Assembly: GCA_017569305.1 (NCBI GenBank)
Contig: CP069418.1
Coordinates: 3,348,001 to 3,412,000 of the forward strand
Length of the DNA stretch: 64,000 nucleotides
From: Clostridiales bacterium FE2011
GTDB taxonomy: Bacteria; Bacillota; Clostridia; Christensenellales; Aristaeellaceae
Direction of reading: 5' to 3'
The notes under the pieces are model-generated. The model searched no databases. It was not told the origin of the DNA and worked only from the letters and a program-made list of their open reading frames with translations. How positions within the stretch are numbered: position 1 is the first letter of the stretch; the number at the start of each line of letters is the position of its first letter. Positions 35,948 through 44,507 of this stretch are shown in pieces. The position numbers and the translations under genes are program-made.

Positions 35948-36883
35948 ATGACCACGCGTTCCATCAGGAAGCCCAGAAACAACGCAGGGTGGCTTCACAG
36001 GGACTGGAGACTATACGTCATGCTGATCCTGCCTGTGATTTTTTACCTGATCTTCTGCTATAAGCCGATGGTGGGTGTTATCATCGGTTTCCAGAAATTC
36101 AACATGTTCAAGGGCATGTGGGGAAGCAAATGGATCGGATTGGAGAACTTCAGGTTCGTGATGAATATGCCTGACTTCCCGGTAGCCCTCCAAAATACCC
36201 TGTGGCTGAACTTCCTCGGCCTGGTAGCCGGTTTCCCGGTGCCGATCATCCTGGCAATCCTGCTGAATGAGATGAAAAGCATCAAGGTTAAGAAAGTATC
36301 CCAGACACTGCTGTACCTGCCGCACTTCCTGAGCTGGATCATTATCGGCGGTATGGTGCTGCAGATCTTCAGCCCGAAGACCGGTATCATCAACGCGACG
36401 CTGCTGAGACTGGGCTGGATCGATAAGAGCATTCCGTTCCTGACTGACGGCCCGCACTGGCAGGCAACCTACACGCTGATCGGCGTGTGGCAGAGCATGG
36501 GATGGGGAACAATCCTGTACCTGTCCGCCATTACCGGAATCAACATGGAACTGTTCGAAGCAGCCAAGATCGACGGCGCGAACAAGCTCCAGCAGATCTG
36601 GCATGTGACCCTGCCGGGTATCCGCAGCACCATCGTGATCCTGCTGATCCTGAACGTCGGCCAGATGATGAATATCAGTTTTGACCGGCCGTACGTGCTG
36701 GGCAACCCGATGGTTCAGAATTACTGTGACGTACTTTCCACCTTCGTATACCGTGCCGGTATTACGAACTCTCAGTTTGCGAGAGCCACAGCCGTGGGTC
36801 TGTTCCAGTCTGTGGTTGGACTGATCCTGATCACCGGGGCTAATATCATTGCCAGACGCCTCGGCGAAGAAGGCATCTGGTAA
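35948..36883 (+). CDS. Sugar ABC transporter permease (LplB type)
   Basis: A 311-residue inner-membrane permease with six predicted helices and the coupling-helix signature EAAKIDGANKLQQIWHVTLPGI (EAA motif) that docks an ATPase. The N-terminal WRLYVMLILPVIFYLIFCYKPMVGV pattern is typical of LplB/YteP-like oligosaccharide permeases. AAGGGGGA supports the ATG at 35948. It pairs with the permease encoded next. No ATP-binding subunit is present in the locus, as is common where one shared MsmX/MsiK-type ATPase serves several systems. Confidence 0.92.
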   Translation: MTTRSIRKPRNNAGWLHRDWRLYVMLILPVIFYLIFCYKPMVGVIIGFQKFNMFKGMWGSKWIGLENFRFVMNMPDFPVALQNTLWLNFLGLVAGFPVPIILAILLNEMKSIKVKKVSQTLLYLPHFLSWIIIGGMVLQIFSPKTGIINATLLRLGWIDKSIPFLTDGPHWQATYTLIGVWQSMGWGTILYLSAITGINMELFEAAKIDGANKLQQIWHVTLPGIRSTIVILLILNVGQMMNISFDRPYVLGNPMVQNYCDVLSTFVYRAGITNSQFARATAVGLFQSVVGLILITGANIIARRLGEEGIW

Positions 36884-36896
36884 GGAGGTGGATGAG

Positions 36897-37817
36897 ATGG
36901 CAGAGAAAATCATTACTCCTGATCAGCATGAGATCGTAGTCAAGAAAGCAAAGATCTGGACACCTGCACAGATTATCCTGACGATTGTCATTATTCTCTT
37001 CAGCCTGACGTGCCTGCTTCCGTTCGTAAACGTGGCGGCAGTATCCTTCAGTTCCAAGTCGGCTATCCTGCGCGGCGACGTGAGCTTCTGGCCTGTGGAT
37101 TTTGAAACCACAGCATACCAGGCGATCTTCTCCGATAAGAGCATGACGCGCAGCCTCGTGTTCACGATCATTATTACGGTTGTATATACCCTGTTCTCCA
37201 TGATCATGACGATCCTGATGGCTTATCCGCTGACAAAGAAACGCCTGCGCGGGCGTAACTTCTTCAGCTTCCTGGCATTGTTCACGATGTATTTCTCCGG
37301 CGGTATTATTCCGCATTACCTGAACATCAAAGAACTGGGCCTGATGGACAGCCCCTGGGCACTGATTCTCCCAGGCATGCTGAGCACCTATAACATGATC
37401 ATCCTGAAGAGCTTTTTCCAGACACTGCCCAACGAACTGGAAGAAGCAGCCATCATTGACGGCGCGAATGACTTCCAGGTACTGCTGAAGGTTTACCTGC
37501 CGCTGTCCATGGCATCCCTGGCCACACTGACGCTGTTCTATGCGGTAGGCAAGTGGAACAGCTTCCAGGACGCCCTGTACTACATACAGACAAAAGCTTA
37601 CCAGCCTCTGCAGCTGAAACTGTACCACATCATAAAGGGTTCACAGGCGGTTGACGTGGCAGCCCTGGAAGGCGGAGCCTCTACGGTGGCTACAAGCGTT
37701 TCCGAATCCATTGAGCCGGCATCCATCATTTTTGCCACACTGCCGATCCTGGTAGTCTATCCGTTCGTGCAGCGGTACTTTGTGGCGGGCGTTACAATCG
37801 GCGCGGTAAAAGGCTGA
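36897..37817 (+). CDS. Sugar ABC transporter permease (LplC/YtcP type)
   Basis: A 306-residue second permease with six helices and the EAA motif EEAAIIDGANDFQVLLKVYLPLS. It forms a heterodimeric channel with the upstream protein. The ATG at 36897 follows AAGGAGG by 10 bases; a longer frame would overlap the first permease gene. Its C-terminus FVQRYFVAGVTIGAVKG is the standard ending of this subfamily. Confidence 0.93.
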   Translation: MAEKIITPDQHEIVVKKAKIWTPAQIILTIVIILFSLTCLLPFVNVAAVSFSSKSAILRGDVSFWPVDFETTAYQAIFSDKSMTRSLVFTIIITVVYTLFSMIMTILMAYPLTKKRLRGRNFFSFLALFTMYFSGGIIPHYLNIKELGLMDSPWALILPGMLSTYNMIILKSFFQTLPNELEEAAIIDGANDFQVLLKVYLPLSMASLATLTLFYAVGKWNSFQDALYYIQTKAYQPLQLKLYHIIKGSQAVDVAALEGGASTVATSVSESIEPASIIFATLPILVVYPFVQRYFVAGVTIGAVKG

Positions 37818-37836
37818 CGCCTTTTACGACGCCAAA

Positions 37837-37898
37837 TTAAAACTTAAAACTTAAGACTTAAAACTTAAAAATTGCGGAAGAAAATCCAAAGGATTTTT
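37837..37898 (+). repeat. ACTTAAA heptamer repeat with attached hairpin
   Basis: Four to five ACTTAAA/ACTTAAG units, GCGGAAG, then AAAATCC-AAA-GGATTTTT. It sits between the permease and binding-protein genes and may stop most transcripts or protect 3' ends. Confidence 0.7.
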
Positions 37899-37918
37899 CA
37901 GGAAATGAAAAGGGGTTT

Positions 37919-37944
37919 GAATTTCAGGGCAGAAGCCCTTGAAA
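37919..37944 (+). other. Stem-loop before the binding-protein gene
   Basis: ATTTCA-GGGC-AGAA-GCCC-T-TGAAAT with a single bulge, 25 bases before the start codon. Such intercistronic stems often stabilise the abundant binding-protein mRNA. Confidence 0.45.
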
Positions 37945-37968
37945 TAAAAAAAAAGGAGGAACCCAAAC

Positions 37969-39561
37969 ATGAAAAAGACCCTGGCTATTCTGCTGACCCT
38001 GGCTCTGCTGCTGGGCATCGCAGGACCCTCCCTGGCGGAAGACGAATGGATTACGCTGCGGGTTGAGACCTATGACCGCGAAATCGCCGGTCTGAACGTG
38101 ACTGACTGCTGGCAGCTGAAGTACGCTCAGGAACACTTCGGCGATCCCAACAAGATCAAGCTCGAGTTCGTGTCCTACGCCCGTTGGACCGAAGGCGACC
38201 TGCTGACCACCGCGCTGGCCGGCGGCACCGCTCCTGACCTGTGCCTGACCTACAACGGCGGCCTGGTGCAGCAGTGCATCGACGACGAAGGTATCTGGCA
38301 GCTGGATGACCTGCTGAACACCTACGGCGAAAACCTGAAGGCGTTCCTGGGCGACGAGCTCCTGACCTACGGCCAGAGCGATCATGACGGCGATGGCACC
38401 CCCGAACAGTGGTACATCCCGGCCCGTCGTATCAGCCGCGCTAACGTTGGTAACTTCATCCGTGAAGACTGGCTGAAGGCCCTGAACATGGAAAAGCCCA
38501 CCAACATCGAAGAGTTCACCGCTTACCTGCGTGCTGCCAAGGAAGCCAAGCTGGCTGGCGAGAATACCTCTCCCTTCTCCTTCGGCATCTATGCTCCCGA
38601 TCCGCTGTACAATGTACGCCGGTTCACCGATGCTTTCATCGATTTCACCAAGGTTACCAAGGAAGACTGGTTCGCATACTGCAAGAACCCCGAAATGCTG
38701 CCCGGCAGCAAGGAAGGCTTCCGCTGGATGAACACCCTGTATCATGAGGGCATCATCCCCGAAACCTTCGCCCTGACCGACAATGACCAGGCGAATGATA
38801 CCGCCCTGATCATGGGTTACAACGGATTCTTCTCCCAGCAGCCCGACCAGCCCTGGCGGACTGACAAGAACTACCAGATCGAACTCGAGAAGAACGTTGA
38901 AGGCGGCCACTGGGTCACCGTCAACCCCTTCAAGAACGAGAGCCTGGGCGGAAAGACCCTGCATGACATGTACGCTCCTGCCGGCCTGAGCATCATCATC
39001 CCGCTGACCACCGACGAGAAGACCGCTGTGGCCGCGATGAAGTACCTCGACTGGATGGCCATTCCGGAGAACATGTTCGCTATGCAGAACGGTATCGAAG
39101 GCATCAACTATGAAGGCCTGACCGACGACGGCATCCCGTTCGGCGTGAAGAGCGCTGACGCTGTTCCGGACGAGAACAAGATGCACGCCGGCGACATCTG
39201 CTTCATCTCCAACGGTCTGTGCTACGGCGACGACGCCAAGAACGCTGCCGCTCTGGCCCTGCCCTTCAAGGGATATGAAGATGACGTCGTGGCTTCCTAC
39301 GCTGACGCTCTGACCGACGCGTGGACCCAGATCAGCTTCACCGTCAGCATCCAGGCTGACACCGACTACGGCGCCACCGTTAAGAGCGCTCAGGGCAAGT
39401 TCCTGGCTGACGTGGTCAGCTGCGATCCTGCCGAATTCGACGCTGTCTATGATGCCGGCATCCAGGATATCCTGAACTCCGGTGCTCAGCAGATGATCGA
39501 CGAATTCCGCGCGGCTTACAATGCGGGCAACTACCGCGGCGTATTCCCGGGAGACCTTTGA
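37969..39561 (+). CDS. Extracellular solute-binding protein of the sugar ABC transporter
   Basis: A 530-residue protein with a clear signal peptide (KKTLAILLTLALLLGIAGPSLA, cleavage probably after SLA) and a family-1-like periplasmic-binding fold in two lobes. It should bind an oligosaccharide and deliver it to the two permeases. Unlike most Gram-positive binding proteins it lacks a lipobox cysteine after the signal peptide, so anchoring is unclear. AAAAGGAGG precedes the ATG. Codon use is far more biased than in the permease genes, consistent with excess production. Ends in a strong terminator. Confidence 0.88.
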   Translation: MKKTLAILLTLALLLGIAGPSLAEDEWITLRVETYDREIAGLNVTDCWQLKYAQEHFGDPNKIKLEFVSYARWTEGDLLTTALAGGTAPDLCLTYNGGLVQQCIDDEGIWQLDDLLNTYGENLKAFLGDELLTYGQSDHDGDGTPEQWYIPARRISRANVGNFIREDWLKALNMEKPTNIEEFTAYLRAAKEAKLAGENTSPFSFGIYAPDPLYNVRRFTDAFIDFTKVTKEDWFAYCKNPEMLPGSKEGFRWMNTLYHEGIIPETFALTDNDQANDTALIMGYNGFFSQQPDQPWRTDKNYQIELEKNVEGGHWVTVNPFKNESLGGKTLHDMYAPAGLSIIIPLTTDEKTAVAAMKYLDWMAIPENMFAMQNGIEGINYEGLTDDGIPFGVKSADAVPDENKMHAGDICFISNGLCYGDDAKNAAALALPFKGYEDDVVASYADALTDAWTQISFTVSIQADTDYGATVKSAQGKFLADVVSCDPAEFDAVYDAGIQDILNSGAQQMIDEFRAAYNAGNYRGVFPGDL

Positions 39562-39568
39562 TAATATC

Positions 39569-39607
39569 GAAGAAAAGAGTGCCGGGTAAACCGGCACTCT
39601 TTTCTTC
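39569..39607 (+). terminator. Terminator after the binding-protein gene
   Basis: AGAAAAGAGTGCCGG, GTAAA loop, full complement ending TCTTTTCT. An ACTTAAA heptamer tract follows at 39611-39642. Confidence 0.9.
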
Positions 39608-39610
39608 TTA

Positions 39611-39642
39611 AATTAAGACTTAAGACTTAAAACTTAAAACTG
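39611..39642 (+). repeat. ACTTAAA heptanucleotide repeat
   Basis: Four units of ACTTAAG/ACTTAAA between the terminator and the end of the AraC gene. Confidence 0.8.
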
Positions 39643-39709
39643 AAAAATAATTTAGAGACTTTATATCTGGGAAAAACTATAGATACAGAAAAATGAATAA
39701 CAATTTATG

Positions 39710-40600
39710 TCAGTTCAGTTCGCGGTGACTGTACTGAAGGAGTTGTTTGCGGTATTTGCTGGGGGAAATCCCGGCGATACGAGTAAAAGAACGAAGAAAA
39801 TTGGAATAATCATTAAAGCCGCACTGATAGGCAATCGCGTTCAATGAATCCTCACCGAGCATCTGGCGGCGCGCAAGCGTGACGCGGCGGTAGAGAATGT
39901 AATCATAGATACTGCGGTTGGTAAAACGGGAAAACTCATGGGAAAGATAGGACTCACTGACACCGAAACGGTGAGCCAGATCACTGATCCGCAGCTGCTG
40001 GGTATAGTGGTTGTTGATATAGGTCAGCACTTCCTGAATGACGCTGTTTGTCCCGGTTTCATCCTGAACAGGTACGGTACGGCGGATTATCTGACAAAGA
40101 AGATTGACCAGAATGATCATATAGGAATAGGCCTGAAGCCTTTCCACGGCATCCATTTCACGTGAGTCAGAAGCCTCGATCTGACGAACGCAGTGCACGA
40201 AGCGCTCCGCATCAGCATCGGAAAGCTGGTAGGTATAATGGCCGCCTGAAGCGCAGGCGTGGAAGAACTGGTTTAGATCCAGCTGACCACAGCCAAGATT
40301 GCTCATAACTTCCGGAGAGCAATTGAGGAAGGCACGTTCGTAATTGCGGAGCTCACTGGTGCAGGAAAGCCCATGCATACAGAACGGCGGCAGAATGAAA
40401 ACCTGATTGGGCTTCAGCGTATAGATTTTGTTATCAACGCCCATATACTGGCCGCCATGAAGATGAATATATAGTTCATAATAATCGTGACAATGATACT
40501 GGGTAACTTCGATCGATTCACTGAATCTGTATCGGCCTTCATAACCCTGACCACCCTGCTGCATCGGTTCAAAGGGAGTCTGGACATCATAGGATTCCAC
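39710..40600 (-). CDS. AraC-family transcriptional regulator, paralogue
   Basis: A 296-residue protein with the same layout as the regulator at 34727: cupin-like domain (YHCHDYYELYIHLHGGQYMGVDNKIYTLKPNQVFILPPFCMHGL) and a C-terminal double HTH (LRISDLAHRFGVSESYLSHEF; LNAIAYQCGFNDYSNFLRSFTRIAGISPSKYR). The start is a GTG at 40600, 7 bases after AGGAGG; an in-frame ATG further upstream (40675) has no ribosome site. It is divergent from the Gfo/Idh/MocA genes and probably controls them. Confidence 0.9.
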   Translation of the reverse strand: MESYDVQTPFEPMQQGGQGYEGRYRFSESIEVTQYHCHDYYELYIHLHGGQYMGVDNKIYTLKPNQVFILPPFCMHGLSCTSELRNYERAFLNCSPEVMSNLGCGQLDLNQFFHACASGGHYTYQLSDADAERFVHCVRQIEASDSREMDAVERLQAYSYMIILVNLLCQIIRRTVPVQDETGTNSVIQEVLTYINNHYTQQLRISDLAHRFGVSESYLSHEFSRFTNRSIYDYILYRRVTLARRQMLGEDSLNAIAYQCGFNDYSNFLRSFTRIAGISPSKYRKQLLQYSHRELN

Positions 40601-40732
40601 AAGACCACCTCCTGAATGGAATGTGCAGTATTTGCATACAAAGAAACCGGATTCGTATGGAGAATACACCCGCATTTACCTATACTGAAACCAACAGAAA
40701 AGGACAAAAACCATCAAAATGAGGTGATGATA

Positions 40733-41893
40733 ATGATTAACGTAGCGATCATCGGTACAGGCGGAATCTCCCATGCACATATCAAAGCCTACCTGAGATT
40801 TCCGGAGCGATGCAGGATCGCAGCCCTTGTAGATATTATCCCCGGAAAGGCTCAGCGTGTCAAGGAACAATACAACCTGGACGCTGACGTTTACCTGGAT
40901 CATCACGAAATCCTGGACAAGGATATCGACCTGGTGGACGTATGCACACCACCCTTTGTGCATGCTGAAATTTCCATCAACGCGTTGAAAAGCGGAAAAA
41001 ACGTAGTATGCGAAAAGCCCATGGCTGCATCCCTGGAAGAATGCGACGCTATGCTGCGGGCAAGGGACGAGAGCGGAAAAAAGCTTTCCATTATCGCCCA
41101 GAACCGCTTCCGCCTGCCTGTACGCAACCTGAAGGCGCTGCTGGACAGCGGGATGGCTGGCAAGGTAAGGCATGTGACGGTTGATTCCCTGTGGTTCCGC
41201 GGACACAGCTATTATGATCTGTGGTGGCGCGGCACATGGAAAACCGAAGGCGGCGGATGCACCCTGAACCATGCTGTCCATCATATCGACATGCTGGGCT
41301 GGATGATGGGAACACCGGACAGGGTCACCAGTATTCTGGCGAATACAGGGCATGATAACGCAGAGGTGGAAGATTTGTCTGTATCTGTGATGGAATATCC
41401 CGGAGCGCTGGCGACACTGACCGCTTCGGTTGTTTCCCACGGAGAAGAACAGGCGCTCATTTTCCAGTGCGAGAAGGCCAAGATTGCCTGGCCATACAGC
41501 GTATACGCTTCACAGCCGCAGCCGAACGGATTCCCGCTCCCTGAACCGGATGAGGAATTTGCAAAGAAAGCGGATGAATACCTGGCCTCCCTGCCGCCGG
41601 TACCCTATGAAATGCATGACGGACAGCTGGACGACGTGCTGAGAGCCCTGGAAGAAGACAGGGAACCCTTTATCACGGGCGAAGACGGCCGCAGGACGAT
41701 TGAAATGATCTGCGCGATCTATAAAGCAGGCAGTATGAAAACCGCAGTCACGCTGCCCCTGACAAAAGATGATCCTTTCTACACCGTGGAAGGGATCAGG
41801 GCCAATGTACCTCATTTTTACGAAAAAACAGCTTCCGTGGAAAACCTGGACGGTGAACTGTCCTTCGGTAATTTCCGGAAAGGGGAAAAATAA
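40733..41893 (+). CDS. Gfo/Idh/MocA family oxidoreductase 1
   Basis: A 386-residue NAD(P)-dependent sugar or inositol dehydrogenase. The N-terminal Rossmann motif AIIGTGGISHAH, the conserved CEKPMAASLEE lysine motif and the C-terminal alpha/beta substrate domain with GGGCTLNHAVHHIDMLGWM are intact. GAGGTG supports the ATG at 40733; an ATG two codons earlier is possible. The substrate is unknown; the context of an ABC sugar importer points to oxidation or epimerisation of the imported sugar. Directly adjoins the next gene. Confidence 0.9.
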   Translation: MINVAIIGTGGISHAHIKAYLRFPERCRIAALVDIIPGKAQRVKEQYNLDADVYLDHHEILDKDIDLVDVCTPPFVHAEISINALKSGKNVVCEKPMAASLEECDAMLRARDESGKKLSIIAQNRFRLPVRNLKALLDSGMAGKVRHVTVDSLWFRGHSYYDLWWRGTWKTEGGGCTLNHAVHHIDMLGWMMGTPDRVTSILANTGHDNAEVEDLSVSVMEYPGALATLTASVVSHGEEQALIFQCEKAKIAWPYSVYASQPQPNGFPLPEPDEEFAKKADEYLASLPPVPYEMHDGQLDDVLRALEEDREPFITGEDGRRTIEMICAIYKAGSMKTAVTLPLTKDDPFYTVEGIRANVPHFYEKTASVENLDGELSFGNFRKGEK

Positions 41894-42970
41894 ATGAATG
41901 TTTCAGACGGAATGAACTACGCACCGAAGGGAAAACCCCAGCCGGTGGTGAAGCCGGGAGAGTTCGTGTTTTCTGCCGTACGGCTGGATCACGGACATAT
42001 CTACGGCATGTGCAACGGACTGACCGAGGCCGGCGGTACGCTGAAGTATGTTTATGACCCGGATGAGAAAAAGGTAGAAGCCTTCCTGAAGGCGTTTCCG
42101 CAGGCGAAAGCAGCCCGGAGCGAGGAAGAAGCCCTGGGAGACCCGGAGACCCATATGATTGCCGGTGCAGCCATCACCAGCGAACGCTGTGCCCTGGGAC
42201 TACGGGCCATGAACGCGGGAAAGGATTACTTTACCGACAAGGCGCCGTTCACCACCCTTGAACAGCTGGAATCCGCAAAGAAAGCAGTGGCGGAAACAGG
42301 GAAGAAATACATGGTGTATTATGCAGAACGTCTGCATGATGAAGGATCCATCCTGGCCGGATATATCGCGGAGAGCGGAGAAATCGGCAAGGTTGTTTCC
42401 GTGACCGGATTCGGACCGCATCGGCTTGGTGCTCCCGGACGGCCCGCATGGTTCTTTGAACGGGAAAAGTACGGCGGTATCCTGTGCGATATCGGCAGCC
42501 ATCAGTTTGAGCAGTTCCTGTATTATGCCAAGGAAGAGGACGCTGTCGTAACCTCCAGCCGGATCGCGAACTTCGACCATCCGGAATATCCGGAGCTGGA
42601 AGATTTCGGCGACGCACAGCTGACCGGCAAGAACGGCGCGGCGGGATACTTCAAGCTGGACTGGTTTACACCGGACGGCTTGCGCACCTGGGGAGACGGA
42701 CGGATGTTCATTCAGGGAACAAAGGGATTCATTGAAATCCGGAAGTACGTGAACCTGGCCTCGGAGCAGAACGGCGGCGGACACATCTACGTCGTGAACG
42801 ACAAGGGAGAAAAGTATGTGAACGCGGTTGGCGTGACCGGCTATCCGTTCTTTGGGGAATTGATCCTGGATTGCCTGAACAGGACGGAGAAGGCGATGAC
42901 GCAGGAACACGCGTTTAAGGCGGCGGAGCTTAGTCTTAATGCGCAAGCGCAAGCGCAGCGCATTAAGTAA
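41894..42970 (+). CDS. Gfo/Idh/MocA family oxidoreductase 2
   Basis: A 358-residue relative with an unusual N-terminus: about 23 residues precede the first strand, which reads FVFSAVRLDHGHIYGMCNG in place of the classical GxGxxG, so nucleotide binding may differ. The catalytic lysine region TDKAPFTTLEQLE and the domain-2 motif GGILCDIGSHQFEQFLYY are conserved. The ATG follows the stop of the previous gene without a gap. Its C-terminus (LSLNAQAQAQRIK) is encoded by a GCGCAA-rich stretch forming a hairpin at the end. Confidence 0.85.
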   Translation: MNVSDGMNYAPKGKPQPVVKPGEFVFSAVRLDHGHIYGMCNGLTEAGGTLKYVYDPDEKKVEAFLKAFPQAKAARSEEEALGDPETHMIAGAAITSERCALGLRAMNAGKDYFTDKAPFTTLEQLESAKKAVAETGKKYMVYYAERLHDEGSILAGYIAESGEIGKVVSVTGFGPHRLGAPGRPAWFFEREKYGGILCDIGSHQFEQFLYYAKEEDAVVTSSRIANFDHPEYPELEDFGDAQLTGKNGAAGYFKLDWFTPDGLRTWGDGRMFIQGTKGFIEIRKYVNLASEQNGGGHIYVVNDKGEKYVNAVGVTGYPFFGELILDCLNRTEKAMTQEHAFKAAELSLNAQAQAQRIK

Positions 42971-42971
42971 T

Positions 42972-43034
42972 TAAAACTTAAAACTTAAAACTTAAGACTT
43001 AAAAATGGTGGAAGAAAAATTCTAGAGGAATTTT
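42972..43034 (+). repeat. ACTTAAA heptamer repeat with terminator-like hairpin
   Basis: Four units, then AATGGTGGAAG and AAAAATTC-TAGA-GGAATTTTT. Directly followed by AATTCAG units (43040-43073) and, further on, AATTATG units (43134-43166): three different heptamer families within 200 bases. Confidence 0.8.
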
Positions 43035-43039
43035 TCACC

Positions 43040-43166
43040 AATTCAGAATTCAGAATTAAGAATTCAGAATTAATACTCAAGCCAGGTGTTGATTGAATTG
43101 CAAAATAATCATGAAGATGGAATTGAGTATATATAATTATGAATTATGAATTGTGAATTATGAATT
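43040..43166 (+). repeat. AATTCAG and AATTATG heptamer tracts
   Basis: AATTCAG/AATTAAG units at 43040-43073 and AATTATG/AATTGTG units at 43134-43166, in the gap between two oxidoreductase genes. Confidence 0.8.
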
Positions 43167-43199
43167 CGAAACCTTATTGTAAAGGTGTCAGGAAAAAGT

Positions 43200-44399
43200 A
43201 TGGATGTTGGTAAGAAGATCCGATTGGGTGTTATCGGAATCGGGAATATGGGGTCGGAGCACTGCAGGAATCTGAGTGCGGGGAAATGCCCGGAGATTGA
43301 GCTGGCTGCTGTGGCGGACGTGCGGGAAGACCGCATGGAATGGGCACGGCGGGAGCTGCCGGAAAGCGTAAAAGTATTTCCTTCCGGAAGAGACCTGATC
43401 CGGAGTGGAGAATGCGACGCTGTGCTGATCGCAGTGCCGCATTACATGCACGAACAACTGGCGATCCAGGCAATGAGCCACGGGCTGCAGGTGCTGTGCG
43501 AAAAGCCCATCTCTGTGGAAGCAGCAGCGGGCAGACGGATGATCCGATGCGCGGCAACCTCCGGAATGACCCTGGCCCTGATGTTCAACCAGCGGACGAA
43601 CGGCGTGTACCGGGCGATCCATAATATCATGCAGAATAAGGAACTTGGCGAAATCAAGCGCATGAGCTGGATCGTGACAGACTGGTACAGAACCCAGAAG
43701 TATTATGATTCCGGATCCTGGCGGGCCACATGGGCAGGAGAAGGCGGCGGCGTTCTGCTGAATCAGTGCCCGCACCAGCTGGACCTGCTGATCTGGCTGT
43801 GCGGTATGCCGGTCAAGGTGCAGGCACAATGCCATGAAGGGAAATGGCATCATATTGAGGTTGAAGATGACGTAACGGCTTACCTGGAATTCGAAAACGG
43901 CGCCACAGGTGTGTTCACCGCATCCACTGGCGACCTGCCGGGAACCAACCGGCTGGAGATTGACTGCGAACGGGGCAAACTGATCTGTGAAGACGGAAAG
44001 ATCAGATGCTTCCGCCTGAACCAGAATGAGCGGGAAACCTGCTTCAACAGCGACAATCCCTGGTATCAGTGCGAAGCGAAAGAAGAAGAAATCCAGACAG
44101 ACGGTGAAAACCCGCAGCATATCGGCGTCCTGAACGCCTTTGCGGCACACCTGCTGCATGGCACACCCCTGACAGCGGACGCTGAAGACGGGCTGCGGGC
44201 ACTGCAGCTGTCCAACGCGATCCATTATTCCGGATGGACCGGAGAAATGGTATCCGTTCCTGTGCCGGAAGATAAATTCCATGAATTGCTGGAAAATAAA
44301 ATCGCCGGTTCCACAGTACGGAAAACCGGCGACATTACCTACGAATCAGATCATACAGGAACGGGAGCACAGGTGGGTCAGTGTGCTGACCCACAATGA
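43200..44399 (+). CDS. Gfo/Idh/MocA family oxidoreductase 3
   Basis: A 399-residue dehydrogenase with a canonical GVIGIGNMGSEHCRN dinucleotide motif, the CEKPISVEAAAGR lysine motif and EGGGVLLNQCPHQLDLLIWLCG in the substrate domain. It is separated from the other two by 229 bases of repeats, so may have its own promoter. The ATG at 43200 follows AGGAAA; a GTG five codons earlier is possible. The last residues (QVGQCADPQ) are encoded by a hairpin (GTGGGTCA/TGACCCAC), and the stop codon is formed by the first linker of element A11. Confidence 0.9.
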   Translation: MDVGKKIRLGVIGIGNMGSEHCRNLSAGKCPEIELAAVADVREDRMEWARRELPESVKVFPSGRDLIRSGECDAVLIAVPHYMHEQLAIQAMSHGLQVLCEKPISVEAAAGRRMIRCAATSGMTLALMFNQRTNGVYRAIHNIMQNKELGEIKRMSWIVTDWYRTQKYYDSGSWRATWAGEGGGVLLNQCPHQLDLLIWLCGMPVKVQAQCHEGKWHHIEVEDDVTAYLEFENGATGVFTASTGDLPGTNRLEIDCERGKLICEDGKIRCFRLNQNERETCFNSDNPWYQCEAKEEEIQTDGENPQHIGVLNAFAAHLLHGTPLTADAEDGLRALQLSNAIHYSGWTGEMVSVPVPEDKFHELLENKIAGSTVRKTGDITYESDHTGTGAQVGQCADPQ

Positions 44400-44503
44400 A
44401 ATGTTGCCACAGGCAACATGAAATATTGAACCTAAAACGATTCAATATGAAATTTTCGACTTCGTCGAAAGTGAAATGTTCGCCTGTTGGCGAACGTTAA
44501 AAC
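44396..44503 (+). repeat. Four-hairpin element A11, overlapping a stop codon
   Basis: Arms GTTGCC, ATTGAA, TTTTCGAC and GTTCGCC with ATGAAATA/GTGAAATG linkers. Its first ATGAAAT supplies the TGA of the upstream oxidoreductase gene. Confidence 0.88.
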
Positions 44504-44507
44504 ATGA

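Noticed and set aside
37924..39597. A 557-codon frame opposite the solute-binding protein, and similar frames opposite groEL, oadB and argF
   Set aside because: All lie fully within well-recognised genes and have no ribosome site or family resemblance.
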